A stretch of DNA of 64,000 nucleotides. It comes from Acidipropionibacterium sp. (GTDB lineage Bacteria; Actinomycetota; Actinomycetes; Propionibacteriales; Propionibacteriaceae). Within the stretch, counting starts at the first letter, position 1. Every line of letters starts with the position of its first letter. Below, piece after piece: positions 47,378 to 54,695 of the stretch. The stretch spans positions 62,001 through 126,000 of the forward strand of contig JALCLH010000004.1 in assembly GCA_022647765.1 (NCBI GenBank), in the 5' to 3' direction. The notes beneath the pieces were generated by a model. The model did not search any database and was not told the origin of the DNA. It saw only the letters and a program-made list of their open reading frames with translations. Made by a program: the position numbers and the translations under genes.

Positions 47378-47967
47378 GTGGTCACCGGACACGCCGAGAA
47401 CGAGAACGCGGCAAAACTCAGCCTCACCCAGAAGAAGGACGTCGCCGACATACTGAAACGCCCACCCTCCGAATCCGTCATCACTGCCAACTTCTGGGAC
47501 ATCCCCGCCCTCCACGACGTCGTCGAAGCCAAATTCCGCGTCACCTACGAATCGGATGCCACCTACCGGCTGCTGATGCACTTCGCCGGCATGAGCTTCA
47601 AACTCCCCGATGCGTACGACAAGCGTCGTGACGAGGCCGCCATCACCGCACGCATGGCCAAAATCCGCACCCAGGTCGCCAAGCTGCTGAAGGGCGGCTA
47701 CGAGGTCTACACGCTCGACGAGGTCAGGGTTGAGCACGAGTCCGAGACCCGCCGGATATGGCTGCCCCGCGGGGAACGCACCAAACTCTACGTCGACCGG
47801 AAGAGAGCGGCGCAGTCATTCTTCGGAGCGCTCAGTCTCACCACCAAGAGAATGAAGATCTACCCCATTGACGGCAAGCAGAACGCCGAGGCCATCATCC
47901 TCGCCATGACCCGGCTGCAACGCGAGACCACCGCCGACAAGATTGCGGTCGTTCTCGATAATGCAGG
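47378..47967 (+). pseudogene. Truncated IS630-type transposase
   Basis: About 197 residues of an IS630/Tc1-mariner-like transposase: winged-helix part FAGMSFKLPDAYDKRRDEAA, then the DDE domain beginning YTLDEVRVEHESETRRIWLP and KIAVVLDNA. The third catalytic residue region is missing: right after VVLDNA the DNA becomes the 40-bp piece of ABC ATPase gene at 47968. The element is therefore inactive and marks a recombination junction. Confidence 0.8.
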
Positions 47968-48007
47968 GCATGATCCTCGGCCTGGAGCGGCCCAGCAGCG
48001 GCACGGC
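47968..48007 (+). repeat. 40-bp direct repeat, copy 2 (fused to transposase remnant)
   Basis: Identical to 43231-43270. Here it is not in an ATPase gene; it directly follows the transposase fragment and is followed by about 115 bp of unassigned sequence up to abiEii. On the minus strand that stretch reads RVDEDAPLHLKVATQFDD, from an unrecognised gene. Confidence 0.9.
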
Positions 48008-48123
48008 TCCGTTGACCTGGGTGGAATGGAGACCGAGCCGGCCGTGCCTGGTGGCGATGGTGTCATCGAACTGCGTCGCCACCTTGAGATGCAGCGGAGC
48101 ATCTTCGTCGACGCGGCATAGCT

Positions 48124-49113
48124 TCAATCGGTAGTCAATAGCGCGCTGTTGGTATGGATGCGCTCCAACACCTCATCGAAGGTCGGTGGCGTGTCGGTGC
48201 CGTAGTAGAGCCCCTCCATCGCTGCGTCGTGTTCTGCGCGTAGGCGTACCGCCAATGGACCCCCGCTATCGAACGCCGGGCTGGCGGCGAAGCCTCCGTC
48301 AGGCACGGGTAGGTCCGGCGTGAACGCTTGGGAGATCTCATAGCAACTCGCGAGCACCTCGACGACGGTTGCCTTGTCATGCAGGAACTCCAGCACCTCG
48401 TCGTTGCCGAGGAGTGCCCACAGGTCGTAGAACTGGCGACCGATTCGTGGCCAGCCATGTACGCCCTCTTGGGCGGTCGGGTCGCTGGCGAAGTTGTTCA
48501 CCCGCAGCAGTTTCTCGATGAGGGTGCGTCCCGGATGGAGGACGGCCACGTCGAACGCGGCCAGGTCGCCCCACGTCGAGGTGTCGAAACCGGCGTCGGC
48601 GAGTTGGCGGGCCAGCAGCGAGGTGACCTGCCGGGCCTGGTGCGGGTTCGGCCCACCGGACTGGCCGAGTTCGACCAAGATTGCGCTTGCATCGGCGATC
48701 GCACCCGGCTCACCCGAGTGCTCCAGCACAGATGCGAGGTAGGCGCTGCGGTGAAAGCTGCCGGGTTTGCCGCCGCTGCGCCCGCCCGACGCCTCACCGC
48801 CGGTTGCACCGGCTGCCGCCTCGATCATCGACTTCAGTGCGCGTTCGGCAGCCCGGTTGGAGCCGTATTTGCCGACCACCAGCAAGTCGAGGTCTTCGGA
48901 GAAGCGCCGGATGATGCGGAGCTTTTCCAAGCTCGTGCCGCCCTTGAACACCACCTCGCCCGGATGGGCAACCGTGATGGCCCGCAGCGCCTCGCACGCC
49001 CAGTAGTCCTTCTCGACCGCCAATGGACGGACGCCAAGCTGCTGGGCAGCAGTCCCGACGACTTCGGCGAACCCGTCGGGGTCCGAAGCTCGCCAACTCG
49101 GCAACACAGTCAT
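48124..49113 (-). CDS. abiEii: AbiEii-type nucleotidyltransferase toxin
   Basis: 329 residues. The nucleotidyltransferase motifs VVFKGGTSLEKL and RRFSEDLDLLVVG (metal-binding D-L-D) match AbiEii/AbiGii toxins of type IV abortive infection systems; related MenT toxins add nucleotides to tRNA acceptor ends. A conserved LIEKLLRVNN is at about 200. Its ATG overlaps the antitoxin stop by 4 bp. Confidence 0.9.
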   Translation of the reverse strand: MTVLPSWRASDPDGFAEVVGTAAQQLGVRPLAVEKDYWACEALRAITVAHPGEVVFKGGTSLEKLRIIRRFSEDLDLLVVGKYGSNRAAERALKSMIEAAAGATGGEASGGRSGGKPGSFHRSAYLASVLEHSGEPGAIADASAILVELGQSGGPNPHQARQVTSLLARQLADAGFDTSTWGDLAAFDVAVLHPGRTLIEKLLRVNNFASDPTAQEGVHGWPRIGRQFYDLWALLGNDEVLEFLHDKATVVEVLASCYEISQAFTPDLPVPDGGFAASPAFDSGGPLAVRLRAEHDAAMEGLYYGTDTPPTFDEVLERIHTNSALLTTD

Positions 49114-49808
49114 GCGGCACTCCTGAGGATCGCCAGAGCGCTGTCGGTGGTGCGATGGTCAGGCATCGGAATTTGCTCGGCGAGAGTGCGCTCACCGAGC
49201 GACTCCAAGAGCGCGCGCAACCGTGCCCTCACCTTGCCTGGCTCAGTCTGCGAGCCGCACGCCAGATGGGCGGCACGCAACTGCCCACTGCGGATCAGTT
49301 CACGGAACCGCTCCCACGCCTCGGCCGGAGGCACCTCGACTGTGCACTCCCACTGGTCGAGGGCTTCGAGCAACGCCACCTCACCCGAGCCAAGCTCAGC
49401 CTCCACGCGGGCGCGGCGCGCCGGTCGCGCATAGAAGACGATGTCGTAGGTGCCCTCTGGTGCGCGGTGCGGCACCGCGATGTGTGCCTTGCGGGGCACC
49501 TGAGTCGACACCCGGAGACGATTGGACGCATCCAAGCCTGTCGGCCCCACCCCCGGTCCGGGGGCGAGTTCCGCGATCACCAACTCTGTCCGGGGATAGC
49601 TCATCCCCAGCGGAGTCTTGTTCCCGCGCCAGTAGAGACCGCGACGGATACGGCGAAGCTCACCAGCCTCGACCAGGTCGGCCAGCAAGTGCAGCGTCGT
49701 TGAACCGGACGTCGCAAGATCCGAGGGCCGCCAGAACTCATCGCGCGAACGCACGATGCGGTCACGCTCCTGAGCCGCTGTGGCGCGGTCACGATTCATC
49801 GTGGGCAT
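49110..49808 (-). CDS. abiEi: AbiEi-type antitoxin/transcriptional repressor
   Basis: 232 residues. N-terminal winged helix-turn-helix (DEFWRPSDLATSGSTTLHLL, LRRIRRGLYWRG) followed by the AbiEi antitoxin domain. AbiEi repress their own promoter; two near-identical 16-bp repeats lie directly upstream. First gene of the abiE operon on the minus strand. Confidence 0.88.
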   Translation of the reverse strand: MPTMNRDRATAAQERDRIVRSRDEFWRPSDLATSGSTTLHLLADLVEAGELRRIRRGLYWRGNKTPLGMSYPRTELVIAELAPGPGVGPTGLDASNRLRVSTQVPRKAHIAVPHRAPEGTYDIVFYARPARRARVEAELGSGEVALLEALDQWECTVEVPPAEAWERFRELIRSGQLRAAHLACGSQTEPGKVRARLRALLESLGERTLAEQIPMPDHRTTDSALAILRSAA

Positions 49809-49830
49809 GGCGACCTCCTACCCGCAAGAC

Positions 49831-49882
49831 GATACGGGAAACATCCCTATGGTCAGCGTACATCAAGATACGAGAAACATCC
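49831..49882. promoter_or_regulatory. Two 16-bp direct repeats upstream of abiEi
   Basis: GATACGGGAAACATCC (49831-49846) and GATACGAGAAACATCC (49867-49882) differ at one base and are 36 bp apart, start to start. They lie 23-74 bp before the abiEi start and are the likely binding sites for the AbiEi repressor. Confidence 0.6.
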
Positions 49883-49893
49883 TTAGCGGCTGC

Positions 49894-50082
49894 GGAGCGC
49901 GGCCAGGCACTCATCGACGCGGGTGCGACTGTGGAGTCCGCCGCCCACGTGGTCGGCTTCTGTGACGCCCGGATGCTTCGGCGCCTCCGCGCGAGCCTGT
50001 AGCGCGAGCCGTAAGCGCGCATGAAGGCGTGGACGCCCTGGATCATGACTGTGCGCACGCGATCCGGATCGACCGGCCCGAA
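49894..50082 (+). repeat. Island-flanking direct repeat, right copy; no intact gene in 49809-50195
   Basis: 189-bp second copy of 43019-43194. It holds the last 30 codons of a GlxA-type gene (ALIDAGATVESAAHVVGFCD, ending RLRASL and TAG) without the rest of the gene. On the minus strand it continues past the repeat as SRHFGPVDPDRVRTVMIQGV up to an ATG at 50139, a small open frame I cannot identify. The rest of the gap before 50196 holds only the promoter of the toxin-antitoxin pair. Confidence 0.8.
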
Positions 50083-50195
50083 GTGGCGGGAATCGTAGGC
50101 GAGCAGGCTGCTCTGCGGTGTGCTGCGAACCGGGGGCATTCAGGCTCTACTCCTGCAAAGTGGTTGATGGTATCATGTGTGAGCAGGAGGTAGCA

Positions 50196-50471
50196 ATGAG
50201 TGATACAGCGGCAACTCGAAACACGGCGAGCACGGTCCAGCTCGCTACCCGCATCGAGACATCTCAAGAACAACTGTTCCGTGAAACCGCACGCCGCTTG
50301 GGAACCACGCCCGCGGATGCGATACGAATCTTCGTGGCTGCATTCAATCAGCACCGGGGCTTCCCGTTCGACGTGCGGTTGGCTGCTGAGGTGGAGCCAT
50401 TCGACACGGAAGACGACGCGACTGAGTTCGCCTCCCGGATGACCGGGAAGCTACTTGATGCAGCGCGGTGA
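50196..50471 (+). CDS. RelB/DinJ-family antitoxin
   Basis: 91 residues. Ribbon-helix-helix start VQLATRIETSQEQLFRETAR and LGTTPADAIRIFVAAFNQHRG are typical of RelB/DinJ antitoxins. GGAGG is 6 nt before ATG 50196. It overlaps a MazF/PemK-like toxin gene by 14 bp, an unusual pairing that is nevertheless known. Confidence 0.85.
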   Translation: MSDTAATRNTASTVQLATRIETSQEQLFRETARRLGTTPADAIRIFVAAFNQHRGFPFDVRLAAEVEPFDTEDDATEFASRMTGKLLDAAR

Positions 50472-50649
50472 AATCTGGACGCTCCGCGATGACCGATACG
50501 CATCCAAAGCACGTCCGGTCGTCGTCGTGCAAGGCGATCTTGAGCAGTTCGACTCAGTGGTGCTGTGCTTGCTCACCGTCGAGCAGATGCACGCCGTCTC
50601 CCGGCAACTGGTGCGGGTGCTCGCATTAACCAAGGACGATCTCCTCTGA
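50458..50649 (+). CDS. MazF/PemK-like toxin with internal deletion
   Basis: 63 residues. It begins as a normal PemK/MazF protein (MQRGEIWTLRDDRYASKARP, then VVVVQ and DSVVLCLL) and ends as one (EQMHAVSRQLVRVLALT), but the about 40 central residues that include the catalytic Thr region and the RNA-binding core are missing. MazF proteins are usually about 105-115 residues. It is probably inactive, leaving an orphan antitoxin. Confidence 0.75.
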   Translation: MQRGEIWTLRDDRYASKARPVVVVQGDLEQFDSVVLCLLTVEQMHAVSRQLVRVLALTKDDLL

Positions 50650-51696
50650 TCACGACGTTCTCACAGGAAGAAGGAACGGCCTTTCCGGGCCTCTGGTCTT
50701 CTGGTAGACCGCCATCGTGCGAACGGTGTTGAAGCCCAGCTCGGTGTAGAGACGCCCGGCGTCAGTCTCACTGGCAGAGTCGACATCCAGCTCCACCCTG
50801 TTCACTGCGCCATGGGCACCGTCTGCAGCGCGAAGCAGTTCAGACAGCACCGCGTGAGCCAGACCCTGTTTCCGGTGAGCCTTCCGCGTCCCCACCAGCA
50901 GAATATAGAGATCCCCGGGAACCCATTCCCCGATCAGGGCATACGACAGCACGCACCCGGATTCATCGACGGCGATGCGGGACGCAGCCGGGCGAGTGGT
51001 CCGTGATTCCATCAGCGTCGTCCACTCCGCAACGCTCATCGGAGAACTCCCCCAGTGAGCCCGGAACGCGTCATTGTGCGCCTCGCGAATCGCCTCGCCG
51101 TCCTCGGCAGAGACCGGGCGAATCGTGACGCCGCCCATCGGCGCGCTGCAATCGGGCAAACTCTGCCCACCGTCACCTGCGCCTCGACTCGGTCGATGCA
51201 TCTCGTGGAAGGTTCGCACTTTCTCGAATCCATTCCGCGCCAGAACACGGAGAAGGGCCGGATCGTCGCTGCGATCGCCCAGCCGGACCACATAACGGCA
51301 CCCCGGACACGCATCGGCCGCCAGGCGAGCCGCCACCCGTTCGGCGCGGCCGAGACTCTCCTCCTCGATTCCCATGCCGCGCCACTCCGGATGCACACCG
51401 AGTTCGATCGACACCTGACCCAGCCCGTCGAAACGCGGCTCCTCATTCGCACGAATGACTGCGTACGCCACCAGCGCCTCGTCGTTCCACACCGCGAGAG
51501 TCTGAGAAATGGAATCGAATCCGGATTCGCCGAGCTCCTCGGCAAGGTCCTCGGGCTCGTACACCTCTTCATGGTGATCGGCCTCCGCAATGATTCCGAT
51601 CAGGGCAGACCAGTCATTCACGTCCCTGTGCGTCAGGGAACACCATTGAAGAGCTGATGATTCACTTCTGTTCGAGCAGTCATCCACGCCACACAT
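50650..51696 (-). CDS. Protein with two GNAT acetyltransferase domains
   Basis: 348 residues from ATG 51696 with GAGAGGA 8 nt upstream. Two GNAT folds: LGQVSIELGVHPEWRGMGIE in the first, GDLYILLVGTRKAHRKQGLA (acetyl-CoA loop) and YTELGFNTVRTMAVYQK in the second. The layout recalls mycothiol synthase MshD, but the match is general. Stops next to the toxin stop, 0 bp apart. Confidence 0.8.
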   Translation of the reverse strand: MCGVDDCSNRSESSALQWCSLTHRDVNDWSALIGIIAEADHHEEVYEPEDLAEELGESGFDSISQTLAVWNDEALVAYAVIRANEEPRFDGLGQVSIELGVHPEWRGMGIEEESLGRAERVAARLAADACPGCRYVVRLGDRSDDPALLRVLARNGFEKVRTFHEMHRPSRGAGDGGQSLPDCSAPMGGVTIRPVSAEDGEAIREAHNDAFRAHWGSSPMSVAEWTTLMESRTTRPAASRIAVDESGCVLSYALIGEWVPGDLYILLVGTRKAHRKQGLAHAVLSELLRAADGAHGAVNRVELDVDSASETDAGRLYTELGFNTVRTMAVYQKTRGPERPFLLPVRTS

Positions 51697-51741
51697 AGGA
51701 CCATCCTCTCAAGCAGAGAACTGCACATCCGGGGGACATAC

Positions 51742-51779
51742 AATAGTGGGGCCCGCCATAAATGACGGGCCCCGCTATT
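51742..51779 (-). terminator. Terminator of tRNA-Val(CAC)
   Basis: Near-perfect 14-bp stem (AATAGTGGGGCCCG with its complement, one G-T pair) and 10-nt loop, 28 nt past the tRNA end. It also separates the tRNA from the GNAT gene. Confidence 0.75.
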
Positions 51780-51806
51780 TACAACACCATACCGAATATT
51801 CTCGAG

Positions 51807-51878
51807 TGGGCGATGCGGGTTTCGAACCCGCGACCTCTTCGGTGTGAACGAAGCGCGCTACCACTGCGCCAACCGCCC
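51807..51878 (-). tRNA. tRNA-Val(CAC)
   Basis: 72-nt cloverleaf on the minus strand: acceptor GGGCGGT, anticodon loop TTCACAC with anticodon CAC, T-loop GGTTCGAAAC. CCA not encoded. It diverges from the Gly-Cys-Val cluster. Confidence 0.96.
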
Positions 51879-52070
51879 AGCGGGAGATGACTATGCCAGA
51901 GCACCCGCGTCTTGTCCAGCCGATCGAGCGTCCCACGAGCACGGGAGCCATCGGCCGGCCACACCACAAGGCCCACAAGCACCACGGCCGCTCCCCCGCA
52001 GATTTGCGGCCGAGACCCCGGTGAGCTACTCTTTCTTCCCGTCGCCGGGAGGGTTGCCGACCGGAAACAT

Positions 52071-52143
52071 GCGGACGTGGCTCAGTTGGTAGAGCATCAC
52101 CTTGCCAAGGTGAGGGTCGCGGGTTCGAGTCCCGTCGTCCGCT
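52071..52143 (+). tRNA. tRNA-Gly(GCC)
   Basis: 73-nt cloverleaf: acceptor GCGGACG/CGTCCGC, anticodon loop TTGCCAA (anticodon GCC), T-loop GGTTCGAGTC. Confidence 0.97.
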
Positions 52144-52194
52144 CGGAGAAGGTCTTTCGAGCTTCATCCAAGATGGTCCATCCGAGATGAGCAT

Positions 52195-52265
52195 GGTGGA
52201 GTGGCCGAGAGGCGAGGCAGCGGACTGCAAATCCGTATACACGGGTTCAAATCCCGTCTCCACCT
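52195..52265 (+). tRNA. tRNA-Cys(GCA)
   Basis: 71-nt cloverleaf: acceptor GGTGGAG/CTCCACC, anticodon loop CTGCAAA (anticodon GCA), T-loop GGTTCAAATC. One nucleotide before tRNA-Val(GAC), so a shared transcript. Confidence 0.97.
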
Positions 52266-52266
52266 C

Positions 52267-52338
52267 GGGCGGTTGGCGCAGCGGTAGCGCGCTTCCCTGA
52301 CACGGAAGAGGTCGCCAGTTCAAACCTGGCATCGCCCA
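52267..52338 (+). tRNA. tRNA-Val(GAC)
   Basis: 72-nt cloverleaf: acceptor GGGCGGT/ATCGCCC, anticodon loop CTGACAC (anticodon GAC). Last of the Gly-Cys-Val cluster. Confidence 0.97.
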
Positions 52339-52341
52339 CAG

Positions 52342-52393
52342 CGGGACAGAGGGTTCGGTCGACACTCGTCGGCCGATCCCTCTTTCTGTCCCG
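52342..52393 (+). terminator. Terminator after the tRNA cluster
   Basis: Long imperfect hairpin: CGGGACA pairs with TGTCCCG, then GAGGGTTCGG with CCGATCCCTC inside it. Four nucleotides after tRNA-Val. Confidence 0.65.
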
Positions 52394-52427
52394 GAAGAAT
52401 CGAGTCCCGGTGGACGGGAGGGCCGCA

Positions 52428-53177
52428 GTGACAGCACCAGTGCTTGTCCTGGTCATGCCCCTGGGCCGCTCCGGACCCGCCACCATCTCGGCGCACCGGC
52501 TGCGCCAGCGTCTCGCCCGGTTCCACCCACACGTCGAGACGGCGATCGCCTTCGCCGGCGGTCCGCACTCCCCCGCCGTCCTCCCCGAGCCCAAACCCGG
52601 CTGGAGCGAGGTGGTGCTGGTACCGGTGGATCTCACCCATCTTCAGGAGGCCCCGGAGCCGCTGACCACACTGGCCGAGCAGCTGACGACCGCCCATCCC
52701 GATCTGTCCGTCAGGGTCTCTCGGCCGCTCGGCCCGGGCCCCGCCCTGCTCGGCGTCATCGACGCGCGGGTGTGGATGGCCACCCACCGCGCCCACACCC
52801 AGGAGATCGACGCCCTGGTGCTGTCGGCCCCCGACGCCGGGGACCGCCGCGGCGCCGCCATGCTCTCGCGGATGTCGCGGATGTGGTCCCAGCACCACCA
52901 CATCCCGGTCCGGCTGGCCACCGGCGCCACCGGCTCGGGACAGGTGGCCGAGGTGGTCCATGCGCTGCGTCAGGAGGGACGCCGTCACGTCGCGGTCGGC
53001 AGCCTGTGGGTCAGCGCCGGCACCGAGTCCCACGAGCACGATCGCGCGGCCATCGAGGCCGGCGCCGAGGTCGTCTCGCAGCCGATCGGGGACGATCCGC
53101 TGCTGGCCGAGTGGGCCTTCGAGCGGTACTGCTCCGCAGCGATGGGCTCGGTCGCCGAGGATGCCCCCGAGGACTGA
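52428..53177 (+). CDS. CbiX/sirohydrochlorin chelatase-like protein
   Basis: 249 residues from GTG 52428 with GGGAGG 6 nt upstream. The fold repeats an alpha/beta unit: APVLVLVMPLGRSGPATISA, then VVLVPVDLTHLQEAP in the first half and HVAVGSLWVSAGTESHEHDR in the second, as in CbiX-family chelatases. The metal-binding His of classical CbiX is not obvious in the first half, so catalytic function is uncertain. No cobalamin genes are adjacent. Confidence 0.6.
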   Translation: MTAPVLVLVMPLGRSGPATISAHRLRQRLARFHPHVETAIAFAGGPHSPAVLPEPKPGWSEVVLVPVDLTHLQEAPEPLTTLAEQLTTAHPDLSVRVSRPLGPGPALLGVIDARVWMATHRAHTQEIDALVLSAPDAGDRRGAAMLSRMSRMWSQHHHIPVRLATGATGSGQVAEVVHALRQEGRRHVAVGSLWVSAGTESHEHDRAAIEAGAEVVSQPIGDDPLLAEWAFERYCSAAMGSVAEDAPED

Positions 53178-53186
53178 CCGCGCAGC

Positions 53187-54047
53187 TCAGGACCGCTTCA
53201 CCCGCTCGATCTCCCGGGCGACGTCGAAATCGGCCGGCGGCCAGCTCAACTGCATCGAGCGCATCGTCTCCAGCATGATCCGCGCCACCGCCCAGTTGCG
53301 GTACCACTTGTGGTCGGCGGGAATGACGTACCACGGCGCCTCGTCCGGGTTGCAGCGCTCCAGCACCTCGTTGTAGGCGACCATGTACTGATCCCAGTTC
53401 GCCCGCGTCTCCAGGTCCGAGGAGCTGTACTTCCAGTACTTGGCGGGACTCTCCAGACGCGCCATCAGCCGCTTCTTCTGTTCTTCTTTGGAGACATTGA
53501 GGAAGCACTTGACGACATGGGTGCCCGACGCCGCCAGCTCGGCCTCGAAGCGATTGATGAGATCGAACCGACCCTGCCACACCGGCTCCTCGACGAGCCG
53601 GTTGACCCGCACGGCCAGCACATCCTCGTAGTGGGAGCGGTCGAAGACGCCGATCATCCCCGGCCCGGGCAGGGCGCGGCGGATGCGCCACAGGAAGTCG
53701 TGCTCCAGTTCCTCGGGAGTGGGCGCCTTGAACGCCTGAAGGTGGATTCCCTGGGGATCCACCAGGCCGAAGGTGTGCCGCACCACCCCGCCCTTGCCCG
53801 CGGTGTCCAGACCCTGCAGGATGACCAGCATCCGGCGGGCGGTCGCCGGTTCGGCCCTGCCGCGGGCGAACAGTCTCTCCTGCAGCTCGGACATCTCGGC
53901 TCCCAGCTCCGCCATGTCCTGGAGGGTGCCCTTCTTGCCGGCCTCGGCTCCGGGAGTGGCACCGGCGTCGAATGAGGTGACGTCGATCGGGCCCTGGGGG
54001 CACCGCAGCAGGTCGCTGATGAGGGGAGTTTCGCGCGTGTCGGTCAT
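53187..54047 (-). CDS. ppk2: Polyphosphate kinase 2 family protein
   Basis: 286 residues. P-loop LVILQGLDTAGKGGVVRH (Walker A), HDFLWRIRRALPGPG, and GVFDRSHYEDVLAVRV (Walker B) are those of PPK2 enzymes, which move phosphate between polyphosphate and nucleotides. I chose ATG 54047; an ORF extending to 54323 overlaps the msrB gene antisense. It diverges from msrB. Confidence 0.92.
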   Translation of the reverse strand: MTDTRETPLISDLLRCPQGPIDVTSFDAGATPGAEAGKKGTLQDMAELGAEMSELQERLFARGRAEPATARRMLVILQGLDTAGKGGVVRHTFGLVDPQGIHLQAFKAPTPEELEHDFLWRIRRALPGPGMIGVFDRSHYEDVLAVRVNRLVEEPVWQGRFDLINRFEAELAASGTHVVKCFLNVSKEEQKKRLMARLESPAKYWKYSSSDLETRANWDQYMVAYNEVLERCNPDEAPWYVIPADHKWYRNWAVARIMLETMRSMQLSWPPADFDVAREIERVKRS

Positions 54048-54089
54048 GCCGACATCCTGCCGCGGATCCGAGCAGCCCGGGAACCCCAC

Positions 54090-54116
54090 GGGAACACCGG
54101 GGAGGCCATCGGCGTT
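54090..54116 (+). promoter_or_regulatory. SigR-like promoter candidate of msrB
   Basis: GGGAAC (54090-54095) and GTT (54114-54116, in GTTGAC) are spaced 18 nt apart, 62 bp before the msrB start. This is the SigR/SigH pattern, and msrB is a known target class of that sigma factor. Compare the promoter of sigR itself at 22320-22345. Confidence 0.55.
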
Positions 54117-54177
54117 GACAGTACTTGACCTCCCGGCATCCCCTGGAGGACACGACCATCCGTTGAAGGAGGATCCG

Positions 54178-54621
54178 ATGGGCACCACCGACCATGATTC
54201 CGCGCCCAGGATCGTGATGACTCCCGCCCAGTGGCGGGAGCGGCTCACCGACGAGGAGTTCAAGGTGCTGCGGCAGTCCGCCACCGAGGCCCCCTTCGTC
54301 GGCGAGTACACCGACACCACCACCGAAGGGGTCTACCGATGCCGGGCCTGCGGCGCCGAGCTGTTCCGCAGCACCGAGAAGTTCTCCTCCCACTGCGGCT
54401 GGCCGAGCTTCTTCTCCCCCCTGGCGGAGGACCGGGTGCGCTACATCACCGACACCTCGCTGCCCGGCATGCCCCGCACCGAGGTGCGCTGCGCGGCCTG
54501 CGACTCCCACCTCGGCCACGTCTTCGCCGGCGAGGGGTACGACACTCCGACCGATCTTCGGTACTGCATCAATTCGATCTGCCTCACCCTGGATCCCGGC
54601 AGTCTCGCCGAGTCCGAGTAG
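54178..54621 (+). CDS. msrB: Methionine-R-sulfoxide reductase
   Basis: 147 residues. Zinc cysteines in VYRCRACGAE and CAACDSHLGHVF, catalytic Cys in LRYCINSICL (about 129), and CGWPSFF. AAGGAGG 6 nt before ATG 54178. Repairs oxidised methionine in the cytoplasm using thioredoxin. Confidence 0.96.
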   Translation: MGTTDHDSAPRIVMTPAQWRERLTDEEFKVLRQSATEAPFVGEYTDTTTEGVYRCRACGAELFRSTEKFSSHCGWPSFFSPLAEDRVRYITDTSLPGMPRTEVRCAACDSHLGHVFAGEGYDTPTDLRYCINSICLTLDPGSLAESE

Positions 54622-54695
54622 CCCGCACAGCGCGACTCACCCTCCAGCGGCGCGCCATACCGGCTTATGAACCCGCCGACGTTAGCCTCCTTGGT

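Noticed and set aside
47341-47455. Short frame beginning at the ATG near 47340 as a small gene
   Set aside because: It covers the start of the IS630-type remnant in another frame and has no homology or ribosome site.
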